Assembly (NCBI RefSeq): GCF_035751725.1
Contig: NZ_CP142104.1
Span: 3,472,001-3,536,000 of the forward strand
DNA from: Pseudomonas frederiksbergensis
Lineage (GTDB): Bacteria; Pseudomonadota; Gammaproteobacteria; Pseudomonadales; Pseudomonadaceae
Direction of reading: 5' to 3'
DNA length: 64,000 nucleotides
Below are positions 17,879 to 26,951 of this stretch, piece by piece. The notes under the pieces are model-generated. The model searched no databases, had not been told where the DNA came from, and was given only the letters and a program-made list of their open reading frames with translations. The position numbers were made by a program, and so were the translations under genes. How positions within the stretch are numbered: the first letter of the stretch is position 1; each line of letters opens with the position of its first letter.

Positions 17879-19354
17879 ATGAACCCAGCAGCCTCGCAAC
17901 TGTTCCGCCAGCAAGCCTACATCGACGGCCAATGGCTGGAGGCGCCCGACGGCGCCCATCAGGACATTTACAACCCGGCCACCGGCGAAAAGATTGGCCA
18001 GGTGCCGAACCTCGGCGCCGAACATGCTCGCCAAGCCATTGAGGCCGCAAACAAAGCCTGGCCGGCATGGCGCGCACTGACCGCCAAAGAACGCAGCCAG
18101 ACGCTCAAACGCTGGCATGGGCTGATGCTGGAGCACGCCGACGCCCTGGCAGAAATCCTCACTCTGGAACAGGGCAAGCCCCTTGCCGAAGCCAAGGGTG
18201 AAATCCTCTACGCTGCGAGTTTCATCGAGTGGTTCGCCGAAGAAGCCAAACGCATCTATGGCGACACCATTCCCAGCCACAAAGGCGATGCGCGCATTGT
18301 GGTCAGCAAGGAACCGATCGGCGTGGTCGCGGCCATCACCCCGTGGAACTTCCCTGCGGCGATGATCACCCGCAAGGCCGGCCCGGCGCTGGCGGCCGGC
18401 TGCCCGTGCATCGTCAAACCGGCGCCGGAAACGCCGTTTTCGGCGCTGGCCATGGCCGCGTTGGCGGAACAGGCGGGGATTCCACCGGGCATATTCAACG
18501 TCATCACCGGCGACGCCGTCGCCATCGGTGGTGAGCTGACCGCCAGCCCTCTGGTGCGCAAGCTGTCGTTCACCGGCTCCACGGCCATTGGCAAACTGTT
18601 GATGGCGCAATGTGCGCCGACGTTGAAAAAAGTCTCGCTGGAACTCGGCGGCAACGCGCCGTTCATCGTCTTCGACGACGCTGACCTGGAGCGAGCCGTG
18701 GAAGGCGCGCTGGTCGCCAAGTTCCGCAATGCCGGGCAGACCTGCGTTTGCGTCAACCGTTTTCTCGTCCAGGCCGGTATCCACGACGCCTTCGTCGCGC
18801 GCCTCGCCGAGCGAGTCGCGCAGTTGAGTGTCGGCAGCGGGTTTGAGCAAGGCGTCAACCAGGGTCCACTGATCAACGAACGCGCCGTGGCAAAGGTCGA
18901 GGACCATGTACGCGACGCCCTCACCCAGGGTGCCCGATTGCTCTGCGGTGGTGGACGACATGCCTTGGGCCACGGTTTTTTCCAGCCGACCGTCCTGGCC
19001 GGCGTCACCACGCAGATGAAAGTCGCCCGGGAGGAAACGTTCGGCCCGTTGGCCGCCGTGTTCCGCTTTGACACCGAAGCCGAGGCTGTGTACTTGGCCA
19101 ATGACACCGAATTCGGCCTCGCGGCTTACTGCTACACCCGCAACCTGGGCCGGGCCTGGCGCATGAGTGAAGCATTGGAGTACGGCATGGTCGGGATCAA
19201 CGAAGGGCTGATTTCCACCGAAGTCGCGCCCTTTGGCGGGATCAAATCCTCTGGGCTGGGCCGTGAAGGGTCGAAGTACGGAATCGAGGATTACCTGGAG
19301 CTCAAATACACCCTGATGGGTGGCCTGGACGACGATGGGAGCGCACAACGATGA
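17879..19354 (+). CDS. NAD(P)-dependent succinate-semialdehyde dehydrogenase-type enzyme
   Basis: 491 residues from the ATG at 17879 (AGGAG just upstream). It strongly follows the GabD pattern: ITPWNFPAAMITRKAGPALA, LSFTGSTAIGK, general base Glu255 in LELGGNAPF, Cys289 in GQTCVCVNRF, and EVAPFGGIKSSGLGREG near the end. SSADH feeds succinate semialdehyde into the TCA cycle and is the last step of pyridine and trigonelline degradation. That fits a pathway ending in a C4 semialdehyde. The start of the CMD-family gene overlaps its stop. Confidence 0.9.
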   Translation: MNPAASQLFRQQAYIDGQWLEAPDGAHQDIYNPATGEKIGQVPNLGAEHARQAIEAANKAWPAWRALTAKERSQTLKRWHGLMLEHADALAEILTLEQGKPLAEAKGEILYAASFIEWFAEEAKRIYGDTIPSHKGDARIVVSKEPIGVVAAITPWNFPAAMITRKAGPALAAGCPCIVKPAPETPFSALAMAALAEQAGIPPGIFNVITGDAVAIGGELTASPLVRKLSFTGSTAIGKLLMAQCAPTLKKVSLELGGNAPFIVFDDADLERAVEGALVAKFRNAGQTCVCVNRFLVQAGIHDAFVARLAERVAQLSVGSGFEQGVNQGPLINERAVAKVEDHVRDALTQGARLLCGGGRHALGHGFFQPTVLAGVTTQMKVAREETFGPLAAVFRFDTEAEAVYLANDTEFGLAAYCYTRNLGRAWRMSEALEYGMVGINEGLISTEVAPFGGIKSSGLGREGSKYGIEDYLELKYTLMGGLDDDGSAQR

Positions 19355-19740
19355 GCAACGAAAAATATGAACAAGGCCTGAAAATCCGCACCCAGGTGCT
19401 CGGCGAAGCCTACGTGAACCGCTCGATCAAAAACGCCGATGACTTCACCCGTCCGCTTCAGGAGATGGTCACCGAGTACTGTTGGGGTCACGTCTGGGGG
19501 CGTGAGGGTTTGTCGCTTAAAGAGCGCAGCATGATAAACTTGGCGATGATTTCGGCCCTCAATCGGCCCCATGAACTCAAGCTGCATGTACGCGGCGCCT
19601 TGCGTAACGGGCTGAGCCGTGAACAAATACGCGAAATTCTGCTTCAGGTCGGTATTTATTGCGGTGTTCCCGCTGCCGTAGACAGTTTCCGGCTCGCCCG
19701 TGAAGCATTTGCCGAAGCTGATGCCGAGGCCTCCAGTTAA
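19351..19740 (+). CDS. Carboxymuconolactone decarboxylase (CMD) family protein
   Basis: 129 residues, a single CMD domain like PcaC-type decarboxylases. The segments VTEYCWGHVWGREGLSLKER and NRPHELKLHVRGALRNGLSR followed by EQIREILLQVGIYCGVPAA are typical. There is no CxxC peroxidase motif as in AhpD. It is coupled by ATGA to the dehydrogenase upstream and ends 86 bases before the regulator start. It may decarboxylate a ring-opened intermediate, or may be a non-enzymatic member; this is not decided by sequence. Confidence 0.9.
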   Translation: MSNEKYEQGLKIRTQVLGEAYVNRSIKNADDFTRPLQEMVTEYCWGHVWGREGLSLKERSMINLAMISALNRPHELKLHVRGALRNGLSREQIREILLQVGIYCGVPAAVDSFRLAREAFAEADAEASS

Positions 19741-19825
19741 CCCTTGGCTGTTTGATGACCTGAGCACGATGATCCTGGATCGGAGTGCTCTTTTTGCAAG
19801 GACAGCCACAATCAGAGCGGACCCC

Positions 19826-20578
19826 ATGAAACGCCTGCCACTCGACGACAGCTTCAAGGTCAATCGCAATCCCGTTACGCTGCGCGAAATCGTGCTGGAT
19901 AAACTGCGAAGCGCCATCATGAACTTCCAGCTCCTGCCGGGTGATCGCCTGGTCGAACGCGATCTGTGCGATCGCCTGGGCGTGAGCCGCACCTCCGTAC
20001 GCGAAGCCTTGCGTCACCTTGAGTCCGAAGGGCTCGTCGAATTCGCCGATGCCAAGGGCCCACGGGTCGCGATCATCACCTTGGCCGACGCCGTTGACAT
20101 CTATGAACTGCGTTGCGTGCTCGAAGGCCTGATCGTCCAGTTGTTCACCCTGCGGGCCAAGGCCAAGGACATCAAGGCCCTGGAAAAAGCCCTGGAGGAA
20201 AACCGCAAGGCCCTCAAGGAAGGCGAGTTGCAACAAGTCATCGATTCGGTGCAAGGCTTCTACGACGTGCTGCTCGAAGGCTCCGGCAACCACGTCGCCG
20301 CCACCCAGTTGCGCCAGTTGCAGGCGCGCATCAGCTATCTGCGGGCGACTTCGGTGTCCCAGGAAAACCGTCGCGGCAGCAGTAACCAGGAAATGGAACG
20401 CATGGTCGAGGCGATCAAGAGCGGCGATCCCCTGGCCGCCCACCAGGCCTGCGTCGACCACGTGCGCGCCGCAGCCAAGGTCGCCCTGGAATACCTCAAG
20501 CGCAAACAGGAAGAGACCGGTGAAATCCCCGAAATCATCCCGCCCATCGCCCTCAAAGAACCTCGCATAGGCCGCTAG
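19826..20578 (+). CDS. GntR family regulator, FadR/FCD subfamily (probable regulator of the cluster)
   Basis: 250 residues from the ATG at 19826; the longer frame from 19700 overlaps the CMD gene and lacks a site. The winged HTH (about 15-80) contains VERDLCDRLGVSRTSVREAL and LESEGLVEF, and the FCD ligand domain (about 90-225) has YELRCVLEGL and an H..H pattern near AAHQACVDHV. FadR-type proteins bind short palindromes of the TGGTATACCA kind, and five such sites flank operons of this cluster. A substrate- or intermediate-responsive repressor is the likely role. Confidence 0.92.
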   Translation: MKRLPLDDSFKVNRNPVTLREIVLDKLRSAIMNFQLLPGDRLVERDLCDRLGVSRTSVREALRHLESEGLVEFADAKGPRVAIITLADAVDIYELRCVLEGLIVQLFTLRAKAKDIKALEKALEENRKALKEGELQQVIDSVQGFYDVLLEGSGNHVAATQLRQLQARISYLRATSVSQENRRGSSNQEMERMVEAIKSGDPLAAHQACVDHVRAAAKVALEYLKRKQEETGEIPEIIPPIALKEPRIGR

Positions 20579-20580
20579 CC

Positions 20581-21144
20581 ATGTTCAGCCCGAGCTTTTG
20601 TCCAAAGTGCGGCGGCAGTGACCTCGATCACCGCCTGCCAGCGGGCGATACCCATGAGCGATTGATGTGTGGCGGTTGCGGCTATATTCACTACGTCAAC
20701 CCGAAGATCATTGCCGGCTGCATCATCGAGCAGGACGGCAAGTACCTGCTGTGCCAACGCGCCATCCCGCCGCGCCCCGGCACCTGGACGCTGCCGGCCG
20801 GTTTCATGGAGGGTAACGAGACCACCGAACAGGCCGCGCTGCGGGAAGTCTGGGAAGAAACCGGTGTGCGCGCCGAAATCGTCTCGCCCTACTCCATCTT
20901 CAGCGTGCCGAAGATCAGCGAGGTGTACATCATCTTCCGCGCCACCGCGCTGGAGATCACCGGGCAGTTCGGCCCGGAAACCCTTGCCTACCAGTTCTTC
21001 GCCCCGGATGAAATTCCGTGGGACAGCATCTACTACCCGGCCATCCGGCAGATCCTCGAACGTTATATCGAGGAACGCCAGGCCGGGGTCTACGGCATCT
21101 ACATGGGCAACGACGACAGCGGCAAGATCCACTTCATCCGCTGA
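20581..21144 (+). CDS. Nudix hydrolase with N-terminal zinc ribbon
   Basis: 187 residues. It hydrolyses nucleoside diphosphate-X bonds. The zinc ribbon uses Cys7, Cys10, Cys30 and Cys33, and the Nudix box GFMEGNETTEQAALREVWEE (about 74-94) is intact. The arrangement is like NudC-type NADH pyrophosphatases. It starts two bases after the regulator stop, so it belongs to the same operon. Beside two flavin reductases and a RibB protein, hydrolysis of FAD to FMN would make sense, but this is inferred from context only. Confidence 0.9.
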   Translation: MFSPSFCPKCGGSDLDHRLPAGDTHERLMCGGCGYIHYVNPKIIAGCIIEQDGKYLLCQRAIPPRPGTWTLPAGFMEGNETTEQAALREVWEETGVRAEIVSPYSIFSVPKISEVYIIFRATALEITGQFGPETLAYQFFAPDEIPWDSIYYPAIRQILERYIEERQAGVYGIYMGNDDSGKIHFIR

Positions 21145-21150
21145 TACACC

Positions 21151-21444
21151 TCAGGGCGCGACGCCCTCGACAATGATCACCTCGGCCCGGGCCACGCCTT
21201 CGCGGTGCTTCTTCGCCTCCTGATATTGCTCCGAGTGGTAGCAAGCTACCGCTTGCTCATAAGAATCGAATTCGATCACCACGCTGCGCTGCGGCGTGGC
21301 CCTGCCCTCCATCGCTTCACTGCGCCCGCCCCGGGCCAGCATTCGACCGCCATACAAGGCGAAAGCCGCCGGCGCGCGTTGGGTGTAATGGCTGTATTGA
21401 TCGGGGTAGGTGACATCCACGTGAGCAATCCAGTACGCCTTCAT
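21151..21444 (-). CDS. DUF1330 domain-containing protein
   Basis: 97 residues, a dimeric alpha/beta-barrel-type small protein. KAYWIAHVDVTYPDQYSHYT at the start, GGRMLARGG and VVIEFDSYEQAVACYHS are family hallmarks. The function is unknown. It faces away from the RibB gene, and its promoter region (21445-21526) contains operator copy 2, so it is probably part of the same regulon. It converges on the Nudix gene with a six-base gap. Confidence 0.88.
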   Translation of the reverse strand: MKAYWIAHVDVTYPDQYSHYTQRAPAAFALYGGRMLARGGRSEAMEGRATPQRSVVIEFDSYEQAVACYHSEQYQEAKKHREGVARAEVIIVEGVAP

Positions 21445-21471
21445 AGTGACCTCTCGGTTTATTTTGTATTA

Positions 21472-21481
21472 TGGTATACCA
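21472..21481 (+). promoter_or_regulatory. Operator copy 2, TGGTATACCA palindrome
   Basis: Identical 15-base TATTATGGTATACCA to copy 1, 45 bases before the RibB ATG and 28 bases before the divergent DUF1330 start, so it can serve both. Confidence 0.75.
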
Positions 21482-21526
21482 CGTGTCCTATCCATTCTGC
21501 ACCCATCTCAATATAGAGAGCCCAAC

Positions 21527-22636
21527 ATGGCCTTTAACAGCATTCAGGAAATCATCGAAGACTACCGCCTCGGCAAGATGGTGTTGCTGGTGGACGACGA
21601 GGACCGGGAAAACGAAGGGGATCTGCTGCTGGCAGCCGATTGCTGCAACGCCCAGGCCATCAGCTTCATGGCCCGTGAAGCGCGAGGGCTGATCTGCCTG
21701 ACCTTGACGGACGAACACTGCCAGCGCCTGGGCCTCGAGCAGATGGTGCCGAGCAATGGCAGCGTGTTCAGCACGGCGTTCACCGTGTCCATCGAAGCCG
21801 CCACTGGCGTGACCACCGGTATTTCCGCCGCCGACCGGGCACGCACTGTCGCCGCTGCCGTAGCCGCCGACGCGGGGCCCAACGATATTGTGCAGCCAGG
21901 GCATATATTCCCGCTGCGGGCCAAGGAAGGCGGTGTGCTGACCCGGGCCGGGCACACCGAAGCCGGTTGCGACCTGGCACGCCTGGCGGGTTTCACACCT
22001 GCATCGGTGATCGTCGAGGTGATGAACGATGACGGCACCATGGCCCGCCGCCCGGACCTGGAGATTTTCGCTCGCAAGCACGGCATCAAGATCGGCACCA
22101 TCGCCGACCTGATCCACTACCGCCTGAGCACCGAGCACACCGTCGTGCGCATCGGCGAACGGGAACTGCCCACGGTGCACGGCACCTTCCGCCTGTTCAC
22201 CTTTGAAGACCGCATCGAAGGCGGCGTGCACATGGCGATGGTCATGGGCGACATCCGCCGGGAAGAGCCGGCATTGGTGCGCGTGCATGTGATCGACCCA
22301 CTGCGGGACCTGGTCGGTGCCGAATACAACGGCCCGTCCAATTGGACGTTGTGGGCGGCATTGCAACGAGTCGCCGAAGAAGGCCGTGGCGTGGTGGTCG
22401 TACTCGCCAACCACGAATCCTCCCAAGCGCTGCTCGAACGCGTACCGCAACTGACCCAGCCACCACGACAATTCAGCCGTTCCCAATCGCGCATCTATTC
22501 TGAAGTAGGCACCGGGGCGCAGATTCTGCAGGACCTGGGCGTTGGGAAGTTGCGACACCTGGGGCCGCCGCTCAAGTACGCAGGGTTGACCGGGTATGAC
22601 CTGGAGGTGGTGGAGAGTATTCCTTTCACCGGATAA
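21527..22636 (+). CDS. ribB: 3,4-dihydroxy-2-butanone-4-phosphate synthase with degenerate GTP cyclohydrolase II domain (RibB type)
   Basis: 369 residues from the ATG at 21527. The N-terminal DHBP synthase domain (about 1-205) is complete: acidic loop [30 protein letters not shown] and [20 protein letters not shown]. It turns ribulose-5-phosphate into the four-carbon riboflavin precursor. The C-terminal half resembles GTP cyclohydrolase II but lacks the three zinc-binding cysteines, so it should be inactive, as in other Pseudomonas RibB proteins. Its place under the shared operator points to extra flavin synthesis for the flavin-dependent pathway. No FMN riboswitch is present. Confidence 0.92.
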   Translation: MAFNSIQEIIEDYRLGKMVLLVDDEDRENEGDLLLAADCCNAQAISFMAREARGLICLTLTDEHCQRLGLEQMVPSNGSVFSTAFTVSIEAATGVTTGISAADRARTVAAAVAADAGPNDIVQPGHIFPLRAKEGGVLTRAGHTEAGCDLARLAGFTPASVIVEVMNDDGTMARRPDLEIFARKHGIKIGTIADLIHYRLSTEHTVVRIGERELPTVHGTFRLFTFEDRIEGGVHMAMVMGDIRREEPALVRVHVIDPLRDLVGAEYNGPSNWTLWAALQRVAEEGRGVVVVLANHESSQALLERVPQLTQPPRQFSRSQSRIYSEVGTGAQILQDLGVGKLRHLGPPLKYAGLTGYDLEVVESIPFTG

Positions 22637-22722
22637 CCCGAAGCAACACACACTCCCCCTGTGGGTGCGCAAGAAAACCAGCCAGACGGATAACCGGTAC
22701 GGCAAAGTGCTTGCAGAAAGTT

Positions 22723-22747
22723 TGGAATACCATAATATGATATTCCA
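22723..22747 (-). promoter_or_regulatory. Operator copy 3, tandem half-overlapping palindromes
   Basis: TGGAATACCA at 22723-22732 and a weaker TGATATTCCA at 22738-22747, 119-143 bases before the binding-protein ATG. Read on the minus strand it shares CATATTATGGTATTCCAA with copy 4. Confidence 0.65.
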
Positions 22748-22865
22748 TAGACCGAGCGCTCCAACCTCCCTTGGCGCGGTCAGTTGCAAGACCGATTGAC
22801 CCAAAGCTCCCGATAGGTGGGCAAACAGAAGCCCATTCAATAAACACAACAATGAGGGCGTGAAA

Positions 22866-23891
22866 ATGGTGTTGAAGAAAAGTGCAGCCGCAGTTCTTTT
22901 TGCCGGCCTGCTGAGTGTCACCAGCCAAGCATCGATGGCCGCTGAAAGCGTCAATTTCGTCAGTTGGGGTGGCAGCACCCAGGACGCGCAGAAACAGGCC
23001 TGGGCCGACCCGTTCAGCAAGGCCAGCGGCATCACCGTGGTCCAGGACGGTCCCACCGACTACGGCAAGCTCAAGGCCATGGTCGAAAGCGGTAACGTGC
23101 AGTGGGACGTGGTCGATGTCGAAGCCGACTTTGCCTTGCGTGCCGCCGCTGAAGGCCTGCTCGAACCTCTCGATTTCTCGGTGGTGCAGCGCGACAAGAT
23201 CGACCCGCGTTTCGTCTCCGACCACGGTGTCGGCTCGTTTTACTTCTCGTTCGTGCTCGGCTACAACGAAGGCAAGCTCGGCGCGGGCAAGCCAACGGAT
23301 TGGTCGGCGCTGTTCGACACCAAGACCTACCCCGGCAAACGCGCTCTCTACAAATGGCCAAGCCCCGGCGTGCTCGAGTTGGCCCTGCTGGCTGATGGCG
23401 TGGCGCAGGACAAGCTCTACCCGCTGGACCTGGACCGCGCCTTCAAGAAACTCGACACCATCAAGAAAGACATCGTCTGGTGGGGCGGCGGCGCCCAATC
23501 CCAACAACTGCTCGCGTCCGGCGAAGCCAGCATCGGCCAGTTCTGGAACGGCCGCATCTACGCCCTGCAACAGGACGGCGCCCCGGTCGGCGTAAGCTGG
23601 AAGCAGAACCTGGTCATGGCCGATATCCTGGTCATTCCAAAGGGCTCGAAAAACAAGGCCGCCGCCATGAAGTTCCTGGCCAACGCCAGCAGCGCCAAGG
23701 GCCAGGCTGACTTTTCCAACCTGACCGCCTACGCCCCGGTCAACGTCGACAGCGTCGCACGCCTGGATTCGGTGCTCGCTCCCAACCTGCCGACCGCCTA
23801 CGCCAAGGATCAGATCACGCTTGATTTTGCGTACTGGGCCAAGAACGGTCAGGACATCGCGACACGGTGGAACGAATGGCTGGTCAAATGA
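22866..23891 (+). CDS. ABC transporter substrate-binding protein, spermidine/putrescine (PotD/PotF) type
   Basis: 341 residues from the ATG at 22866 (GAGGG 7 bases upstream; the GTG at 22860 is too close). A signal peptide of about 26 residues ends at SMAAE. The mature start ESVNFVSWGGSTQDAQKQAW is typical of family 1/8 binding proteins for polyamines and other cationic or small compounds, and KWPSPGVLELALLADG and WWGGGAQSQQLLASGE follow. It heads a four-gene importer operon and overlaps the first permease by four bases. The ligand may be the cationic or heterocyclic growth substrate. Confidence 0.92.
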   Translation: MVLKKSAAAVLFAGLLSVTSQASMAAESVNFVSWGGSTQDAQKQAWADPFSKASGITVVQDGPTDYGKLKAMVESGNVQWDVVDVEADFALRAAAEGLLEPLDFSVVQRDKIDPRFVSDHGVGSFYFSFVLGYNEGKLGAGKPTDWSALFDTKTYPGKRALYKWPSPGVLELALLADGVAQDKLYPLDLDRAFKKLDTIKKDIVWWGGGAQSQQLLASGEASIGQFWNGRIYALQQDGAPVGVSWKQNLVMADILVIPKGSKNKAAAMKFLANASSAKGQADFSNLTAYAPVNVDSVARLDSVLAPNLPTAYAKDQITLDFAYWAKNGQDIATRWNEWLVK

Positions 23892-24820
23892 AAATATCGG
23901 CAACGGCACCTCGTCACACCGGGGGCGCCGCTGGCGCTGCCGGTGCGACAACCGTCCAGGCCGTTAAGCCGCAAACGCCGTCGCGGCTGCAACGCTGGCG
24001 CGGGGCCGGCAACCTTTTGCCTGCCCTGCTCTTCCTTGGCTTGTTCTTCCTGGCGCCGCTGATCGGCCTGCTGCTGCGTGGTGTGCTGGAACCGGTGCCC
24101 GGGCTGGGCAACTACGAGCAACTTTTCGCCAACTCGGCCTATGCCCGGGTGTTGTTCAATACGTTCTCGGTGGCCGGCCTGGTGACGCTGTTCAGCCTGC
24201 TGTTGGGTTTCCCCTTGGCCTGGGCAATCACCCTGGTGCCCCGTGGCTGGGGCCGCTGGATGTTGAACATCGTGCTGCTGTCGATGTGGACCAGCCTGCT
24301 GGCCCGCACCTACTCCTGGCTGGTACTGCTGCAAGCATCGGGAGTGGTGAACAAGGCATTGATGGCCCTGGGCATCATCGACCAGCCGCTGGAGATGGTG
24401 CACAACCTCACCGGCGTGGTGATCGGCATGAGCTACATCATGATCCCGTTCATCGTCCTGCCGTTGCAGGCGACCATGCAGGCCATCGACCCGATGATCC
24501 TGCAGGCCGGCTCCATCTGCGGCGCCAGTCCCTGGACCAATTTCTTCCGGGTATTCCTGCCGCTTTGCCGGCCGGGGCTGTTCTCGGGCGGGTTGATGGT
24601 CTTCGTGATGTCCCTCGGTTACTACGTGACGCCGGCACTGCTGGGCGGCGCGCAAAACATGATGCTGCCGGAATTCATCATCCAGCAGGTGCAATCGTTC
24701 CTCAATTGGGGCCTGGCCAGTGCCGGCGCGGCCTTGTTGGTGGCGATCACCCTGGTGTTGTTCTACTTCTATCTGAAGCTCCAGCCGGAATCCCCGGTGG
24801 GCGCCAGCAACGCGAGGTAA
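23888..24820 (+). CDS. ABC transporter permease (PotB/PotH type)
   Basis: 310 residues from the ATG at 23888, which overlaps the binding-protein stop. After an Ala/Thr-rich cytoplasmic leader there are six hydrophobic segments (first about residue 45). The EAA loop is visible as AGSICGASPWTNFFRVFLPL. It forms the membrane channel with the next gene product. Transport specificity is set by the binding protein. Confidence 0.92.
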   Translation: MKISATAPRHTGGAAGAAGATTVQAVKPQTPSRLQRWRGAGNLLPALLFLGLFFLAPLIGLLLRGVLEPVPGLGNYEQLFANSAYARVLFNTFSVAGLVTLFSLLLGFPLAWAITLVPRGWGRWMLNIVLLSMWTSLLARTYSWLVLLQASGVVNKALMALGIIDQPLEMVHNLTGVVIGMSYIMIPFIVLPLQATMQAIDPMILQAGSICGASPWTNFFRVFLPLCRPGLFSGGLMVFVMSLGYYVTPALLGGAQNMMLPEFIIQQVQSFLNWGLASAGAALLVAITLVLFYFYLKLQPESPVGASNAR

Positions 24821-24826
24821 GCCGTC

Positions 24827-25636
24827 ATGCTCCTGACACCCAATGCCATGAGCCGGCGCATGCGGTTCGGCTTGTATTTCACCACTGGCGTGATCGCGTT
24901 GTTCCTGCTGCTGCCGATCGTGTTCATCGTGCTGTTGTCGTTCGGCTCGTCCCAGTGGCTGGTGTTTCCGCCACCGGGCTGGACATTCAAATGGTACGGC
25001 CAGTTCTTTTCCAATCCTGACTGGATGAGCGCGGCCCTGACCAGCCTCAAGGTCGCGGTGTTGACCACCGTCTGCGCCGTAGCCCTGGGCTTGCCCACCG
25101 CGTTTGCCCTGGTACGCGGGCGCTTTCCGGGCCGGGAAATGCTCTATGGCCTGTTCACCCTGCCAATGATCGTGCCGCTGGTGATCATCGCTGTGGCGGT
25201 GTACGCGCTGTTCCTCAAGCTCGGCTACACCGGGACGATGTTCGCCTTCGTGGTCAGCCATGTGATCGTCGCGCTGCCCTTCACCATTATCTCCATCATC
25301 AACTCGCTCAAGCTGTTCGACCAATCCATCGAGGATGCGGCGGTGATTTGCGGTGCCTCGCGCCTGCAAGCGGTGTTCAAGGTGACGTTCCCGGCGATTC
25401 GCCCGGGCATGGTCGCCGGTGCGCTGTTCGCGTTCCTGGTGTCATGGGACGAGGTGGTGCTGAGCGTGATGATGGCCAGCCCGACCCTGCAGACGCTGCC
25501 CGTAAAGATGTGGACCACCCTGCGCCAGGACCTGACGCCTGTGATCGCCGTCGCTTCGACGCTGCTGATCGGCCTCTCGGTATTGGTGATGGTGATCGCC
25601 GCCGCCCTGCGCCGGCGCAATGAAATCAGCGCTTGA
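24827..25636 (+). CDS. ABC transporter permease (PotC/PotI type)
   Basis: 269 residues, six predicted membrane helices. The EAA loop DAAVICGASRLQAVFKVTFP is clear, and the C-terminal SWDEVVLSVM and LPVKMWTTLRQDLTPVIAVA are typical of PotC-like subunits. GAGG lies upstream of the ATG, six bases after the first permease gene. It pairs with that subunit in the inner membrane. Confidence 0.93.
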   Translation: MLLTPNAMSRRMRFGLYFTTGVIALFLLLPIVFIVLLSFGSSQWLVFPPPGWTFKWYGQFFSNPDWMSAALTSLKVAVLTTVCAVALGLPTAFALVRGRFPGREMLYGLFTLPMIVPLVIIAVAVYALFLKLGYTGTMFAFVVSHVIVALPFTIISIINSLKLFDQSIEDAAVICGASRLQAVFKVTFPAIRPGMVAGALFAFLVSWDEVVLSVMMASPTLQTLPVKMWTTLRQDLTPVIAVASTLLIGLSVLVMVIAAALRRRNEISA

Positions 25637-25653
25637 GCGCCTAGGAGAACACA

Positions 25654-26805
25654 ATGAGTGCTGTCAAAGACCCCGCACAACAGAACAACAAGACCCTGGT
25701 CAGCCTGCGCAACTTGAACAAGCATTACGGCGACTTTGCCGCCGTGGACGATATTTCCCTGGAGATCCAGGACGGCGAGTTCTTGACCTTCCTCGGCTCC
25801 AGCGGCTCGGGCAAGAGCACCACGCTGTCGATGCTGGCCGGGTTCGAAACTCCCAGCAGCGGCGAGATCCTGGTGGACGGCAAATCCCTGGTCAACGTGC
25901 CGCCACACAAGCGCGACATCGGCATGGTGTTCCAGCGCTACTCGTTGTTCCCCCATCTGTCGGTGCGCGACAACATTGCCTTTCCCCTGGCGATTCGCAA
26001 ACTGGCCAGTGCCGAGCGCGAACGGCGGGTCGACGCTATGCTCAAACTGGTGCAACTGGGAGAATTCGCCCATCGCCGCCCTTCGCAACTGTCCGGCGGC
26101 CAGCAGCAGCGCGTGGCGATTGCCCGGGCGCTGGTCTATGAGCCACGCATCCTGCTGATGGACGAGCCCCTCGGCGCCCTGGACAAGAAATTGCGGGAAG
26201 ACTTGCAGGATGAACTGCGCCAGCTGCATCGGCGCCTGGGCATCACCATCGTCTACGTCACCCATGACCAGGAAGAAGCCATGCGCCTGTCCCAGCGCAT
26301 CGCCATTTTCAGCCATGGCAAGATCGTCGGCCTGGGCAGCGGCTATGACCTCTACCAGAACCCGCCGAACGCCTTTGTCGCCTCGTTCCTGGGCAACTCC
26401 AACTTCCTCAAGCTCAAGGCCCAGGGCAATGCTGCGGCGACGTTCGAAGGCCAATCGCTGTCGATCCGCCTGACCGCCGGCCTGCAATCCGAGCAGGATG
26501 TGTTGCTGATGGTGCGTCCGGAAAAAGCGTTGGCCCTGAGCGTCGAACAAGCCACCCAGGACCTGCTGCCGGCCGGCTGGAACGAAGTCTCGGCCAAGGT
26601 CGTGGAAGTGCTGTTCCTCGGCGAAAGCCAGACTTGCAGTGTAGTGACGTCCGGTGGAACGGCCATGACCGTCAAGGCGCTGTCCGCCGCAGGCATGCCG
26701 CTCAAGGCTGGCGACCCGGTGCGAGTGCGCTGGGCCACCGCCGATGCATGCGTATATACCGAATGGGCCGAAAGCGACCTCAACAAGGCTGCTGGCGCTC
26801 ACTAA
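25654..26805 (+). CDS. ABC transporter ATP-binding protein (PotA type)
   Basis: 383 residues. Walker A GSSGSGKST (48-56), Q-loop near Gln94, signature LSGGQQQ (146-152), Walker B LLMDEP (167-172), then a C-terminal TOBE/OB domain (about 290-375). It powers import through the two preceding permeases. AGGAG precedes the ATG. An A-rich stretch just inside the coding region (GAACAACAAG) could be an Hfq/Crc site. Two strong terminators follow. Confidence 0.95.
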   Translation: MSAVKDPAQQNNKTLVSLRNLNKHYGDFAAVDDISLEIQDGEFLTFLGSSGSGKSTTLSMLAGFETPSSGEILVDGKSLVNVPPHKRDIGMVFQRYSLFPHLSVRDNIAFPLAIRKLASAERERRVDAMLKLVQLGEFAHRRPSQLSGGQQQRVAIARALVYEPRILLMDEPLGALDKKLREDLQDELRQLHRRLGITIVYVTHDQEEAMRLSQRIAIFSHGKIVGLGSGYDLYQNPPNAFVASFLGNSNFLKLKAQGNAAATFEGQSLSIRLTAGLQSEQDVLLMVRPEKALALSVEQATQDLLPAGWNEVSAKVVEVLFLGESQTCSVVTSGGTAMTVKALSAAGMPLKAGDPVRVRWATADACVYTEWAESDLNKAAGAH

Positions 26806-26811
26806 GACAAA

Positions 26812-26837
26812 GGCCCACCAAGGTGGGCCCGTTTTTT
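26812..26837 (+). terminator. Rho-independent terminator of the ABC operon
   Basis: GGCCCACC-AA-GGTGGGCC followed by CGTTTTTT, seven bases after the ATPase stop. Confidence 0.85.
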
Positions 26838-26851
26838 CATTGTCACCCTCG

Positions 26852-26889
26852 GGTCACCACAGCGTCGGGCTGTGGTGACCTTTTTTTTT
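26852..26889 (+). terminator. Second rho-independent terminator
   Basis: GGTCACCACAG, seven-base loop, CTGTGGTGACC and nine T. It doubles the stop between the convergent ABC operon and the NCS1 permease gene. Confidence 0.85.
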
Positions 26890-26951
26890 GCTGCCAAGGT
26901 GATGCGGATGCGATGGTTTCAACTGCAGGTCGAATAATCGCTGACGCTTGG

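Noticed and set aside
17858..19348. Long antisense ORF (496 codons) opposite the SSADH-type gene
   Set aside because: High-GC shadow frame with no domain, no ribosome binding site and a typical mirror composition.
21445..21526. FMN riboswitch before the RibB gene
   Set aside because: The gap is only 82 bases and shows the TGGTATACCA operator, not the conserved RFN helices.
23849..25369. Antisense 506-codon ORF rich in Gln, His and Arg
   Set aside because: Mirror of two permease genes; composition typical of antisense frames.
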